DNA from: Entonaema liquescens
Taxonomy: Eukaryota; Ascomycota; Sordariomycetes; Xylariales; Xylariaceae
NCBI GenBank assembly: GCA_902805475.1
Contig: CADCSX010000005.1
Location: 1,251,501 to 1,315,500, forward strand
DNA length: 64,000 nucleotides
Reading direction: 5' to 3'
Every line of letters begins with the position of its first letter. The stretch's first letter is position 1. The translations under genes were made by a program, and so were the position numbers. The notes beneath the pieces were generated by a model that saw only the letters and a list, made by a program, of their open reading frames with translations, was not told the origin of the DNA and ran no database searches. Of the stretch, positions 11,231 to 22,936 are shown one piece after another.

Positions 11231-12222
11231 AAGCTCTCTCACACACACGCGGCCCCCCAAATCCCAGAAGCCGAGTAATGAATGAGACGAGATAGGTAGT
11301 TAGTAAGTCCTTACGTTGCAACCGGTTGGACTTATCCTGTACTCTGTTAGTGTTGTGGAGAGAAAAGCGAAAGGCGGTGGCAAAAGGTCACGAAAGATGA
11401 TGGCGGTAGTGGTAGTGGGGGGATCAAAAAAAGGGGGCCGTCAGAACGGCGTCTTACCTACTGCTACACACATACACAAATACAAATACAAATACAAACG
11501 CAATTAGCAAGGGGGCTAGGCTTAGGGGCGATGAAAAAAAAAAGAGGTCGCGGAACTAAACTTGTGAGAGATGCGCAAGTCGTCGTCCTAGGCGTTCGCG
11601 TCCGGTTATTACTCAGGGGGATATCTTCAGTCTTTATTTTAGAAAGGGAAACGCTATTGCAGCAATTAAAGAATTAAGATTTCGAAACTCCTGACTAGCA
11701 TCATTACCTATTTCTGCCCGTCGAAGGGCAAGGTGTGAACACATGTATAGGCAAATATGTTGTTGTTGTCTTGACGAATTAATTAAACATCGATGATGTA
11801 GTAGAATAATGTAAAATTGCTTTCTTGCCTGCTTTACTCTACGCCTTATAAAGCAGATACTATATCTTGCGGCACTAGGTCTTCGTAGCCTAGCTATCGT
11901 CGCTGTAGAGAGGAGTCCGTCCCGTTTACTTCAAAACAGAATGGGAATGATACCGGACACCTTCAACTTCAACACCCACTAATACGGGGCAAGAAGCTCC
12001 CATCCTATCATCATCAACGTCTTCAATGAAAAGCTCCCCCCTTCGCCAGAACGCCAGCCAATGATACCAATACAACAACCCGCCAATTTACGCCGGTGTC
12101 GTTGTCTCTGTAAGGTTCCCTTTATCCATCCGCCTTAAAAGTGTCTTAAGTCCTCACCGAAAAGAATAAACACCACTAATGCTTGCTAACTTTTCATGCA
12201 CGTGTTGCGTTGCGCCAATTTT
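11231..12222. other. Convergent 3' regions of eIF3f and the R3H gene
   Basis: No gene was seen. A short ACAAAT tandem run lies at about 11473-11497. The rest is ordinary AT-rich spacer. Confidence 0.5.
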
Positions 12223-14924
12223 TTAGTCTAGATTCCAGTGGGTGGCTTTTGCGGCAGGGTGGCCGGATTGCCGTAGGTAGGTAGGTGGCTGAATGTCTGG
12301 GTTGGTCCAGTCGGTGGAGGCATACTTGGTTTGTTGGGCATCTGGGCCGGGACCTGGGGAAGGTGTGCCGGAGGATGTTGAGGGAGGGGGGTGATAGGCC
12401 GGCGGCAAGGAGCTGTTTGATCCTTGCCGACTCATCCCATAGCCCGGGCCGCCTACGTACGGTTGAGGCGGAGCGGGCGAGCTGCTGTAAGCGCTATAGG
12501 CTAGATGAGGTGAACCAACTTGGGGCTACCGTGCCCGCCCATGTTATAAGGGGGTAGCGGAGGTGGGACCTGTACCATGCCATTGCCAGGGACAAACGAC
12601 TGGGTCTTGGGATTAAATGCATGTCGATTGTAGCTCCCCGGGATAGGATGCTGACTTTTTGGATCATGCGGGTTGGCATTCGCAGGAAGTTGTCCGAATG
12701 CATAAGGAATACCTACTGGCCCTGTATTTCCTGGAGTTTGGGGTGGAGCAGCCCGACTTTGATAAGGACTTAGTGACGGGGCCTGATTATAATTGGGTTG
12801 CCATTGTTGAGGCGGAGGGGTTTGGACTGGGCCAGCGTATGTGCCCGTGGCGTTATTAGATGGAGTATATCGCGGTGGAGTGACCTGTGTTTGAGGGGGG
12901 TACTTTGATAAAGTTAGTTATGAATCTAAGCTATGTGAGTATCACATATTAAAATGGTACTCACCATTGGCATGTTGCCGTACTGTGGAAACGCAGTGTT
13001 AGGCATCATGGCAGGATAGGGTTGCGCAGGCGGCGCATATGCTTGTGGCATCGGGGTTTGGTATGGCGGCTGAACAGGACTAGCGTACTGTGGGTGTCCA
13101 ATGGGGATATAATGAGGTGCCGTCCAACCAGGTTGGTGAGGGTGGTAATATGCCTGATATTGAGACCGTGAATCGAAGCTTTCAGAATCATCCCTTCGCT
13201 GTTTGCCCGTCTTTCCTCGCTTCCCGAGGTTCGATTTATCCTTTGCTGATACAGAACTTGCTCGAGAGATGCCATTCACGTCGTCATTGTCTAAAACCGG
13301 TTAGCAACCCATGAACAAGATCGATGAGATGTGAAGCTTGTATCTTACCTGGTGTAGTCTCTCCAGGTTTGTCTGAACTGCCAAAGATCCTCTCGCGGGC
13401 CTGTTTGTATGCCTCTTCACGTTCCTCTCTGGTAGGTCTGAGGTACAGTCAGCACTATATCTGCATCAATATTCAGGATACATACTTGTCTTTCGTGGTA
13501 CCCGACTTCTCTTTGCCGTCACTCCCCACCTCGGACGTTGCTTTGGATGGACTGGTACTAGCTTGTCCTGATCCACCGTCCTCGCCACGCCGCATGATCT
13601 TCTTGGGTAAGAGTTGCGGAGGTGTTGTAGTAGTGTTGTTGGTGGTGCTGTTGGTGGTACCCACAATGCTAGCCAAGGAGGGAGGCACTCGGCAGAATGG
13701 GGTTCGGAAGATACGAACGGAACCTTGGATAGCTTCGAAGGAATGCGTCATGTGATAATAGTCAGCAAGCTTGTGGGTTAACATTCTGCAGAACGAGTTG
13801 TTCGGTGGAAGATCCATATAGGGTTCCCTAGCCAAATATTAGCAGCTTCGAAATTACAAGAACCAGATCTATACTCACTTGGAGGTCTGAACAAAGTTAA
13901 TAACATCTTGCTCTAGCCGTAGTAGGAAAATCCTATCCTTTGGGGATTGCATAGCTTCCAGAAGCTTTTCGTCCGGGTTCTGGCCATATGTTGAGGCAAA
14001 GGCATCGGACGACCCATTCACGATCCCTAGAGTCTGAGGTTGCTCTACTGGAGGCTGCTGGCTAGAAACACCGCTCTGGGGAGTGGCAATTCCCTTGTCC
14101 TGCAGCTCAGGAAGTATTTGAACGATTCGCCTCTCTGGCATATCGCCAATCCTAAGGCGGTGGATGCGAGCCACTTCAGAGCCAAACCGGGCATTAGCAA
14201 TCAGCGAACCCCTTACAGAAAAGGCCTCGTCATCTTCTGCAGAGGCCTTCACACTGGCACTATCATCCGGGCGTAGGGATTCCTTTTCATCAAGCGCAAA
14301 TGTAGTACCCGAAGTAATACTCTTCCCGTCAAGACTAGGTGCCTTAGTGCCCATCTCCGAGTTAGAATCAGCCCTTTGCGAAGCGTCATCTGATATTGAC
14401 GCCCCGTTGTCATTCTTATGATGTACTTCGCCTATGGAAGACGATGAGCCATTCACGACCAGACTAGGGGTGGATGAAGCGCTAGCAGTAGAGAGAGAAG
14501 CATGCACATCCTTCCCGCCTTGCGCAAGCTTGGTGCCGTCGACTATCACACTATTAGGCGGAGCAGCCACTGTACCATTTTCTTTGGAAACTAGAGGAGA
14601 CTTGGCGGGAACTACCGGATTATTCCCAGAGTTCGCTGTGGTATTTGCATTCTTGGTCGTCGCGATAGGACTACTAGAAGCCACAGCAGGCTGCAAGCGA
14701 TGTTCCATAGCTGGTACGGCAACTCGAGGAGCTGAAACAATGGGCATGTTTTCTTTAGGTTTAGACGCAACTACCTAGATTGATTGTTAGCTAAAATGCC
14801 AATAGGATGGAAGGGGAAGCAACAGGCGAAACTGAAGCAACCCTCAGTGAAAGCTTAAGAGTAGACATACCTTGGCGAAGGACAATTTCTTAGGACCAGC
14901 GGTCGCAGGGGGTGCGGTCGCCAT
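12223..14924 (-). CDS. R3H-SUZ domain RNA-binding protein (Encore/ARPP21/R3HDM type), C-terminus with a frame break or a sixth intron
   Basis: Six exons were read: 14924-14871, 14774-13879, 13827-13486, 13437-13349, 13290-12965 and 12902-12223. The order is a disordered Ser/Thr-rich N-terminus, then the R3H region starting near RIFLLRLEQDVINFVQTSK and continuing EPYMDLPPNNSFCRMLTHKLADYYHMTHSF. A SUZ segment follows (PTREEREEAYKQARERIFG), then a Pro/Gln/Tyr-rich tail. R3H plus SUZ binds single-stranded nucleic acid, and these proteins act in cytoplasmic mRNA regulation. In the last exon the frame hits TAG at 12503-12501, while a clearly coding tail (QVGSPHLAYS ... GMSRQGSNSSLPPAYHPP) continues in another frame to 12223. 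One extra C in the GGGG run at 12522-12525 would join them (about 795 aa). Alternatively, a 50-nt intron (GTACAG...GGTAG) would (about 778 aa). Confidence 0.85.
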
Positions 14925-17035
14925 AGTTTATATGGATCGCGTTCAAAGCTAAGTACAGTCGACAAGAGGTATCGCTTCTTCTCGATAACGACAGAAAGAA
15001 AGACGGCGACGATCTCGCAAGTGCGTATTAGAGCCCCGAACGAACAAATGCACTTAACGATCGAGAGGACCGATTTCTTCGGTATAACGACGTCAGACTA
15101 GCCGGAAATCAGGAAAGAAAATGAACAAAAGCAGCCCTCGGGGAGTACGAAATACGGCTAATCATTGTTGTGATCTGGGTATCTCGAGATCGTATCGGGA
15201 GGCTTGAAGGTTCGAGTATTGGAGCGCAGAGGGCCGGGTTGAGGTTCTCAAGCTACGGGGTGATGAACTATGTGCGAGGTGCCGAATAATGGTGGTGGGA
15301 GTTGACCGAGACTAGAATAGGGCTGCTGTCAGCATGGGAAGGAAGATCAGGGTGGGATGCGGGATGGGGGAATGAATGAGAAGAGAACGGGACTGGTAGG
15401 CTTTTGGTCCAGGCCAGATCAGTTAGGTCAGTTACTGGACCGAATGGGATTGGGATTGGTTGAAGACGATGTAATAGTTGAGCGGTAGTATATACGTATA
15501 GAGAAGAGTTGGGTTGCACGCACATTCGAATGTAGTCGTATGTAGTCCTATAGAGGATATGGGAGGGTTAAAAAAAAAAAGTATGGCTCGTACTGCAGAC
15601 TCGGTCGCAAAAGATTTGAGATCTAAAATGATGCGCAAGTAGTGGTATGTCCGTATTTGGATAAAGTCATCAGCCACCTCAGGCACCGATGTGTTCGATG
15701 TGCTCAATATGTCCAATGTGTTGTTCTTTTTGACCGACGATATTTCTTTGGGCGAATCGAAACTTGTAGCGATGGCTAGATATAACGTTGAATGTCGACC
15801 GTGACCGAAATAAGAGGAGAAAATGAGGCTACAATCAACCTATCCTCTCTCTCTCTCTCTCTTTTCCTATTCCTAAATTTAATTCGCCGTGGCACTCAGC
15901 CCTTTTTCGGTTGATAAAGTCCTTGCGTACTCCAAAATGCGAAGGACGAAATGAGGCTTGGGCGAATTAAGGATTGGGAGATCGGGAAAATCAATCGTGA
16001 CCTGGACCAAGTAAAGTAAAATCAAGTTTCAATCTTTCTTCCAGGCTGGGCCTGTCTCGGTCGATGAACATTGCACATTGCAACATTAAAAATGGGCAGG
16101 GCTTTTGGGGGAACAATTCTTGGGGAGGCGCTAGTTAGCGAGTTAGCGCCTCAGTTTACCTGCCGGTAGGAGCCGTTATCCCCTGACTGCGGCTGGTCAT
16201 GGTCACTCCTTTTAGTATTGTACATCTAATGTAGATAAGTATCCACGTACCTATAGTAGTACACAGTACGTACCTGACAAGATTCGACCTTTGGCCAACG
16301 TGAGGCTTCAACCTACTATGGTAGTAGGGGTAAGTTAAAGGAGTGGGCCAGGTATTGCGGCTTGTGCTGATATTTTGCATGCTAGTTTCGGTCTAACGCA
16401 TCTACGTTTCTATACATCGAAATTCTAATAAATTCAAATATATTAAAAATAATACAATTACATATTTAGATTCGTTATTATCTGAGGATTATTCTAATAT
16501 CTTTATTTTCGAAAAATCTTTTGATATAATAGATAAAATAGAAGATACAATTCTAAGTTCTTCGATGTACCTGCACAAAGCCCCTGGACAGTTTAGTACA
16601 GAAATAGTATGGTGCTCTGTCTAGCCCGCCCCACAGGTACTTGCCCCACTCGTTAAACTTTGGCCTGATACCATAGTAGGTACTTACCTAGGTATACTTT
16701 GATTGTTTAAGTTTCAACTTACGGAACTTCATACCTACCTATTAATTTACGGCTGAGACATTGTCCGCACCGCCACAGGATACATAGTATATACTTGATA
16801 TCTCCAGATATTACATTTTATATGTGTCTACCCACGAGACGAGTCAATTGTCATCAAAGGACCGCGAACACTGTTGGGTATACACTTGCATTAGAATATC
16901 TCATCAAACACCAATCTCATCTCATCCTATTCGAACCTTGAGTCCATTCTTCACGTACGTATCCGGTATATTCAAAAACTAGGCCTTTCTTTCTGATCTT
17001 TCTAACCTTCATAAACGCCAGTCGACCTCACAACC
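14925..17035. promoter_or_regulatory. Long divergent intergenic region (R3H gene / zinc-knuckle gene)
   Basis: A 2.1-kb spacer. The side next to the R3H start is probably its 5' UTR and promoter. It contains a (TC)n run at about 15846-15862, a strongly AT-rich island at about 16410-16560, and TACCTAGGTA-type strings at about 16675-16740. No convincing gene was seen. Confidence 0.5.
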
Positions 17036-18052
17036 ATGTATCGACGGGGTCCTCCAAAATCCACTCCCGCCAATGTGCAATGCCAAAAGTGCCTTAAAAA
17101 AGATATGTCATATTCCACCCGATTTTCTGATGAATCCCATTAACATTCTTAGCACGGCATTACTCATACGAATGTAAATCCACAACACAAGAACGGCCTT
17201 ACGTCTCGAGGCCGTCTCGGACGCAGCAACTTTTCAACCCGAAACTTGTTCCAAAATTAGCTAGTGACACCCCAGATGCCCTACAGAAGCAGTATGAATT
17301 CTCAAGATATGCTAGACCAAAGCTCCCGCTAATAGTTCTATAGGAAAGGCGTGGCTGATGAGGAATTAGCTAAAAGAGAAGCCGAAAGGGCAAAGAAGCG
17401 GGAACTAGAGGAAGATGGATCCGATGACGGATCTCCAAAGCGTAGGAGATCAGCTTCTTATGATTCTGTGTCTTCTATCTCAACGGGACGGTCGGTTTCA
17501 CCACGACCTCGAGCTCAGCAATCTACGACGGCTCATCTAGATGCTCCTAGAAGAGAAACTAGAAGCCGATCACCTGTTAGTCGTGGTGCGCGAAGGGACT
17601 CATATAGCTCTGCTAGTGACTATGGCCGGCGCGATGCTTCAAGCACTCGAAGATCAACTAGGAATGATAGCCCATTGGGCGGGCCTCCTAGGCAATCGAG
17701 GTCACTGGCACGGGATGGAAGTCCTGTTCGAAGTCATTATGAAGGAAGAGATCAAGCTCCAAGCGAAAGATCTCATCACAGCCGGCGTAGAAGATACTCT
17801 TCGAGCCCTAGCAGATCCCCACCGCCACGTGAACGGCGACAGTTTCGTTCAAGGTCCCCAGATAGACCCAGAAGGCGCGATAGAAGCCCCCCGCGGAATT
17901 ACGAAAGGCAAGCAAGCCGGGACCCAGCACCTTCTCATAGGAACGATCGAAGACGAGGTGAAGCACCGCCGCGCCGAGAGCAACGCGAGCGCAGTTTAAG
18001 CCCTTTCTCCAAGAGATTAGCCCTTACGCAGGCAATGAACACAGGTCGTTAA
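17036..18052 (+). CDS. Zinc-knuckle RS-rich protein, SREK1IP1-like (splicing-related)
   Basis: There are three exons: 17036-17102, 17153-17291 and 17344-18052, giving about 304 residues. The N-terminus carries a CCHC-like knuckle split by intron 1 (VQCQKCLKK / RHYSYEC). A conserved fungal block follows (QERPYVSRPSRTQQLFNPKLVPKL), then an acidic/basic linker and a long Arg/Ser domain with many RS, SR and RSPSR units. The combination matches SREK1-interacting-protein-like factors, which are predicted to act in the nucleus with SR proteins. Intron 1 is unusual. The only break that keeps frame starts with ATATGT rather than GTATGT (17103-17152, AT...AG). Intron 2 (17292-17343) is canonical. The gene is convergent with the splicing factor Cwf18. 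Confidence 0.82.
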
Positions 18053-18188
18053 GATTGGGTATCATTGTATTAAGTAATAAGTAAACCCGGTTCTATTTAA
18101 TCTTACACATATTGTAATTGAGTCCGCGTCTCGCCCATGCTGTAAACCAAACGCCGTAGCCATGCAAACTTAAGTCCTCGTAGTATCT

Positions 18189-18863
18189 TCATACATTATC
18201 CTCATCCTCGCGTTCCCTTCTCTCCTCTTCCTCTTCTTCCCTCTCGCGTACCCGTACGCCTTCGACCAACGCAACACCATCCATACCCGCTGCCTCAACA
18301 CTTCCCTCGTCGCCATTTTCCACGGGTTTAGCCGTCTTTTTCGCCGCGTCCTGTGCATTCGTGATGCGTTCCCTAACCAACTTCGCGATGGCGTTGTCCG
18401 TGCGCACGTTAAGAATCTCTAACTTCTTGTCTAGATCCCTCTTCAGGTCCCAATTCGGTTTTTTGGGCTGAAGTTTAAACAAATCTACGCCTTTATCGTC
18501 TTGAGCGTCCTCAGCAGCCTTCCGCTTGATCTCGGCTTCCACTTCGGCTGCTTGCTCTTCCAAGGTCGGCCCTTCCATGCCCAGCGTTGGTGGCGCCTCG
18601 AATCCTAACTTCGGGCCTCTCATCTCGGGGTCATAATTGCGGCCTGATAGGTGAAGACGCGCTACGGCTTCTTCTGTTTCTGCGGCTTGCTGGGCTTCTT
18701 CTGCGGATACGGATGCGGGTGGTATGGGTGGCGATGCAGACCGCTCTGATTCTGGGGGCGCGATCTCGTCGGCAGGTTGCTTGCGCTTCAGCTGCTTGAG
18801 TTTGGCAAGTCGCGCCTTGCGGTCGTCAGCCGCAGCGCTGAGTGTTGCGTGTGACGTTGACAT
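18189..18863 (-). CDS. Pre-mRNA splicing factor Cwf18/CCDC12 family
   Basis: A single-exon gene of 224 residues. The cwf18 signature is present in the middle: RNYDPEMRGPKLGF, then LFKLQPKKPNWDLKRDL and LEILNVRTDNAIAKLVRERI. A coiled, charged N-terminus precedes it (DRKARLAKLKQLKRKQP), and a Glu/Arg-rich C-terminal tail follows it. Family members associate with the NineTeen/Prp19-related complex and the activated spliceosome in the nucleus. The start Met at 18861-18863 gives the expected N-terminus, and no intron is needed. The 3' end faces the zinc-knuckle RS gene with 136 bp between stop codons. Confidence 0.93.
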   Translation of the reverse strand: MSTSHATLSAAADDRKARLAKLKQLKRKQPADEIAPPESERSASPPIPPASVSAEEAQQAAETEEAVARLHLSGRNYDPEMRGPKLGFEAPPTLGMEGPTLEEQAAEVEAEIKRKAAEDAQDDKGVDLFKLQPKKPNWDLKRDLDKKLEILNVRTDNAIAKLVRERITNAQDAAKKTAKPVENGDEGSVEAAGMDGVALVEGVRVREREEEEEERREREDEDNV

Positions 18864-19356
18864 TTTCGTATTATGCCAATGATATTTCCCTCCTATTCGG
18901 AGTGGATAGGTAGTAAAGCTGTTAGGAAAAGTCGGAAAATGGGATTGAGCTTAAGCTTAGAAAAGGTTAAAGTACAGGAAAGTATAGGAAAGTACGACAT
19001 ACCTAGCGGTTTGGCGGTTTGGCGGTTTGGCGGTTTGGCAGTTCGGCAGATAGTCAGCTAATTTCTTATCGATAAACATTGGGGCGCGATAAAGAAATTA
19101 ATCCTTGCTATGGACGTAAATGCTTCAACATATTGAGAAATGACGCTCTGCAACGTCTGATTCTGTATATTATTTTATTCTGTAGAGGCATTGTGCCTCT
19201 AATTATCTATAATGGTACAATTTTAAAATATTGTATTCACTCTCCCTTGGTATTAGAGCGCGATGCCTGCAGGTCGCCATGAAAATGCCAATTATCAACC
19301 CCATACCGATCGAATTCGTTTACCCGCATTGAAGATAGTTTTTTATCTTCTCGATC
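18864..19356. promoter_or_regulatory. Divergent spacer between Cwf18 and the PPR gene, with a minisatellite and a hairpin
   Basis: It contains four perfect 8-bp units GCGGTTTG plus one degenerate copy (19006-19049). A perfect 8-bp hairpin TAGAGGCA-TTG-TGCCTCTA lies at 19183-19201. No gene was seen. Confidence 0.6.
19006..19049. repeat. Minisatellite, unit GCGGTTTG x4 plus a degenerate fifth copy
   Basis: Four identical consecutive 8-bp units are followed by GCAGTTCG and a partial unit, about 140 bp upstream of the Cwf18 start codon. Confidence 0.9.
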
Positions 19357-21855
19357 ATGATAACACCGTTCATATGGCGCCAATGCACAGTCCGGCTTAA
19401 TCACCCTCATCCTATGCGAATCCAGAAACTAAGGAACTTCGAACTACGTACTCAAGCCATCTCGACAGCAGTCCTACACCCAATATGGACTGTCCCAGCA
19501 GAACAAAGACGAGAGCTCTCGACCGGTTATGATTCTGTGAATAGCCAGGAAACTGAACTCTCAACATACGACTTAGGACTGCAAACGTCTCAATATGGAT
19601 CAACTGCAGAGCATCAACCCATGTGGAATGGGCATGTAGAGAAGTTTGCCCGTTGGCGCCGGCCAGAGGTGAAAAGGCTTCGCAATCTACTAGTTTTAGG
19701 TTCCCAAGACCTAAAGAGGAAGATACTGCAATGTCTAGGAAACTACAGTGCCGTAACTGAAGACTTGATACGCATCTATCACCTCTCACCCGGGGAAGCA
19801 CGCCATACAATAAGCCAACTAACAAGGCTACTTGGAGGTCGGTCAGCCGAGGAAGCCGGGGCACACCTCGAACATTTTCACGTATGGAAATCTCATTTTA
19901 AAGAGCTGTTAGAAATAGTATCCAGTTCGCATCCTGCTCCAGGGACCGATGATACTTCGCCTGAGCCTCGTTTATGGTCATTCTCGGTGAGGCACGACTC
20001 AGAAGCAATGAAGGTAGTATGGCAAAGACAAGATCAAACAAGGCGCCAATCTCTATGGCCGCAGACAATCATATCCGCATTCCGTTCACATTTGAACTCA
20101 ATACCGAATCTCATTCGGGCCACATTTGAACCCTCGTGGTGCCCAAGCTATATCGTGGAGGATATAGCTTATCTCCTTTCCCGGACTTTAGACAACGTTC
20201 AGATCAGCAAAAGTGGCCGTCGGGAGATAACGGAGCTCGTCTCCTTCTTGCTAAAGAATAGTACCCCAAGATATATGGTCCTGGAGCAATTGGTAATTTG
20301 GAAAGTCATGTCCTCAATTTCCAACCCTAAGTTAGTTGAGTTTCATGAGGACCTAAAAAATATCGAGCATCCTCTTAACCAGCACACTTTACTACATTTC
20401 GCGAGTCGCCTCGCCCGTAGTCCAACTCATAAAGTACAGGCCGCTGAAGTCATACATGCTCTTTCGAGAGACCCCGAGTTCGATATCAATTCGCCAGTGG
20501 CGGTCAGCGTTTGTACCACTCTCCTTTCAGTGGAAGAAGGCCAGTTACCGGGTGAACATGCAGCCCCAGACGAGCTTTTTAAGATGCTCTTGGATGCTGG
20601 ATTTCAACCCAATATCCTTACTCTGTCTACACTCATGCGGAACTTTTGCATTCGTGGACGAGTCGAGGTCGCTTTGGATATATATGATATGCTAGTTCGC
20701 CGTCAAATCGAACCGGATCCGCACATATTCTCAATTCTCATCAATGGAGCGAAGCATGCTTTAGATATACAATCACTCCAACGCATTGTCACCATAATTG
20801 ACGCGCGCCAAGTCTGGTCGATATACCTCGTCAATGATCTCTTGGATTTCGTGTACCAATACAACGAGTCTCAACGAGAACATAGGCGGAGACAACGGAA
20901 AACCGACACAGCACGTGCCTGGCGGTTGATGGTCCAGGTATACGTGAAATTTTTTAAGCTTGCCCCGTTGCAGAGGCTCACACTCTTCCCGTTGGAGAAT
21001 TTACTTGCTGTACGCCAAGAGCAAGCATCTCCCAAGCTGAAAGGAGTCGACCGATTGACTGCTACTCTAAAACCTCTACCAGATGCATTGCTTCTACAAC
21101 CGGACAGCACCACCCTAGGACTAATGTTTAGAGTCCATTTCTGGACTATTCAGAACCCAAACCCTTTGATATTGTACTACAACCACTTCATGAAGTGTCT
21201 AAAGAAGCGTGATCCGACTATAACTCACATCGTCAAAGTTCAGGGAACTATGGTTTTCGACACGTTCTTACGGGATTTTATGCAATTCAAATCAACCTTC
21301 GAAAAAGGTGTCGCGATGGTGCAAGGCATGCATGACCGCGCGAATCGAGAGAAGGAAGAGCTTGGGAAGAACGTGCTCCACCCTCCACCATCAGTTCACA
21401 CCTACACAATATTAATGACGGGTCTCAGAAATCACAAGCACACTCAAGGAGTAATAGTAACTCTCAATATGATGATTAAGGAAGGCCTTGTTCCCAATAT
21501 CGTCACCTGGAACAACGTGATCGGAGCTCTGATCCAGAACAACTGTCTAGAAGAGGCGGTTAGGGTCATGCAAAACTTAAAGCAGGTTGGGCTCGAGTCA
21601 AACGCTCGCACGGTACAGGAAATCACCAAAGCGGCCAAGTCCAAAAGAAAGATGATTATCAAATTAATGAGGGAGCTGGGCGAGAAACCCGTCGATACTA
21701 GCGACCAGCGGCAGTTCGCCAAATCCCTATTGCGCAGATGGGAGAAACCGGACGATCTCTTGATAGACCATCGGTCCACGAGAAAGCGTCGTGGGGTAGC
21801 CAGCAGGCACCCTGAAGACACGCAGCTGAGCACAGAATCATCTGATACAGACTGA
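19357..21855 (+). CDS. Pentatricopeptide repeat protein, probably mitochondrial
   Basis: A single frame of 832 residues. The first 40 residues are basic with few acidic residues (MITPFIWRQCTVRLNHPHPMRIQKLRN), which fits a mitochondrial presequence. PPR-type helix pairs are visible in the middle (PNILTLSTLMRNFCIRGRVEVALDIYDML, then IEPDPHIFSILINGAKHALD) and near the C-terminus (VHTYTILMTGLRNHKHTQGV, LVPNIVTWNNVIGALIQNNCLEEAVRVMQNL). Between them is a long helical region with no clear repeats, as is common in fungal PPR proteins that bind mitochondrial mRNAs or rRNA. I cannot tell which transcript it targets. Cya5-like and other fungal PPR proteins share this layout. No intron is required. Confidence 0.88.
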   Translation: MITPFIWRQCTVRLNHPHPMRIQKLRNFELRTQAISTAVLHPIWTVPAEQRRELSTGYDSVNSQETELSTYDLGLQTSQYGSTAEHQPMWNGHVEKFARWRRPEVKRLRNLLVLGSQDLKRKILQCLGNYSAVTEDLIRIYHLSPGEARHTISQLTRLLGGRSAEEAGAHLEHFHVWKSHFKELLEIVSSSHPAPGTDDTSPEPRLWSFSVRHDSEAMKVVWQRQDQTRRQSLWPQTIISAFRSHLNSIPNLIRATFEPSWCPSYIVEDIAYLLSRTLDNVQISKSGRREITELVSFLLKNSTPRYMVLEQLVIWKVMSSISNPKLVEFHEDLKNIEHPLNQHTLLHFASRLARSPTHKVQAAEVIHALSRDPEFDINSPVAVSVCTTLLSVEEGQLPGEHAAPDELFKMLLDAGFQPNILTLSTLMRNFCIRGRVEVALDIYDMLVRRQIEPDPHIFSILINGAKHALDIQSLQRIVTIIDARQVWSIYLVNDLLDFVYQYNESQREHRRRQRKTDTARAWRLMVQVYVKFFKLAPLQRLTLFPLENLLAVRQEQASPKLKGVDRLTATLKPLPDALLLQPDSTTLGLMFRVHFWTIQNPNPLILYYNHFMKCLKKRDPTITHIVKVQGTMVFDTFLRDFMQFKSTFEKGVAMVQGMHDRANREKEELGKNVLHPPPSVHTYTILMTGLRNHKHTQGVIVTLNMMIKEGLVPNIVTWNNVIGALIQNNCLEEAVRVMQNLKQVGLESNARTVQEITKAAKSKRKMIIKLMRELGEKPVDTSDQRQFAKSLLRRWEKPDDLLIDHRSTRKRRGVASRHPEDTQLSTESSDTD

Positions 21856-22936
21856 GCTGAGACATGGCTGCGTGGGGTGGACTTGTGATACTATTGTATT
21901 ACCTAGAGTGATCAGGGAATGGAGGATAGACATATCCAAAGCAGGTATATATCTTGCTGCAAGGACATTGTACAACCAACTTACCCTGGAAATAGGGCGT
22001 TTCCTTGGCTATGGAATTCCCTCGTCGGTCTATGAAACATATACTGTATATTTAGGTATAGGGGTGCATTTAGGATGGGGTTAGGGCGGCATGATACAAT
22101 TGAGTAGATGAAAAGATACCCTCTCCCTATCGTTATAGACCACGAATATAGAATCATATTCAAACTGAGAATATCCCACCCTATGGTGTCTTCCAAGACT
22201 CCATTTAGACCTTCTTAAGCTGATCTGGATGAGGACATCGTCTCAGTATCACTGTAGACAAAACTGGATTAAATTCCGTTTACCTTGAGTCCGCAATACA
22301 ACACTTCTAGAAGCCTTGCTTAGGAGGTGGATCGATATGTAACACGCCCCCATACAATCAAAAGATGTGGCAGAAAACTCGTTTTTCTTAATTAAAGAAT
22401 ACACGTGCTTCATTTGCGGGATATTTCACACGTATGTCGAATGACGCCAGGCGGTACTTCCAACAATTTATTTCGCCCTGAAACAGGGCGTATCCCGATC
22501 ACAGCATATACAGGATTTGCCGCTAGCACGCACGTACTCCCACAATAGGAGCCTTATATCTCTATAGACAAGGCAGACTAACCACCGTATCCAGACCAGA
22601 ACATTATAAGCGGTCCGATAAGGAGCGCACGGTAAACACCAAGTTTCACAGCCCAAGACCATTAATTAATTCTGGTAAGCAGAGAAAAAAAAAAAAAAAA
22701 AAAAAGATTCTCCCTAAAAATCAACCGCTATTTAAATTTGACAACCCTGTTTCTTTTACTAACTAGGCGCCCCGACGCCCTCGATGAATGCATTATAGTA
22801 GGTCGCCCTCGAAGGCCCAGCTTAGGTATCTATACAAGGTAGACGTCGCAAAAAAAGACAACAAAAAAACAAAACAAAACAAATGTCTAAGTGGTAGTAG
22901 ATAGCAAGTGCATGGCTGCAAAACTCCATCTGTCTC
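21856..22936. other. Convergent spacer with a long poly(A) tract
   Basis: No gene was seen. A run of about 22 consecutive A bases lies at about 22684-22705, the longest homopolymer I saw in the window. Confidence 0.5.

Noticed and set aside
10211..11260. Long reverse-strand open frame (about 349 codons) opposite eIF3f
   Set aside because: The frame exists only because the eIF3f exon is GC-rich with few stop-forming triplets. The product is Val/Gly/Asp-biased with no family features.
15268..15716. Minus-strand frames upstream of the R3H gene
   Set aside because: They sit in the presumed leader, lack conserved features and have no splice signals linking them to the gene.
22684..22705. Poly(A) run as a retroposon tail
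   Set aside because: No target-site duplication or upstream retroelement sequence was seen.
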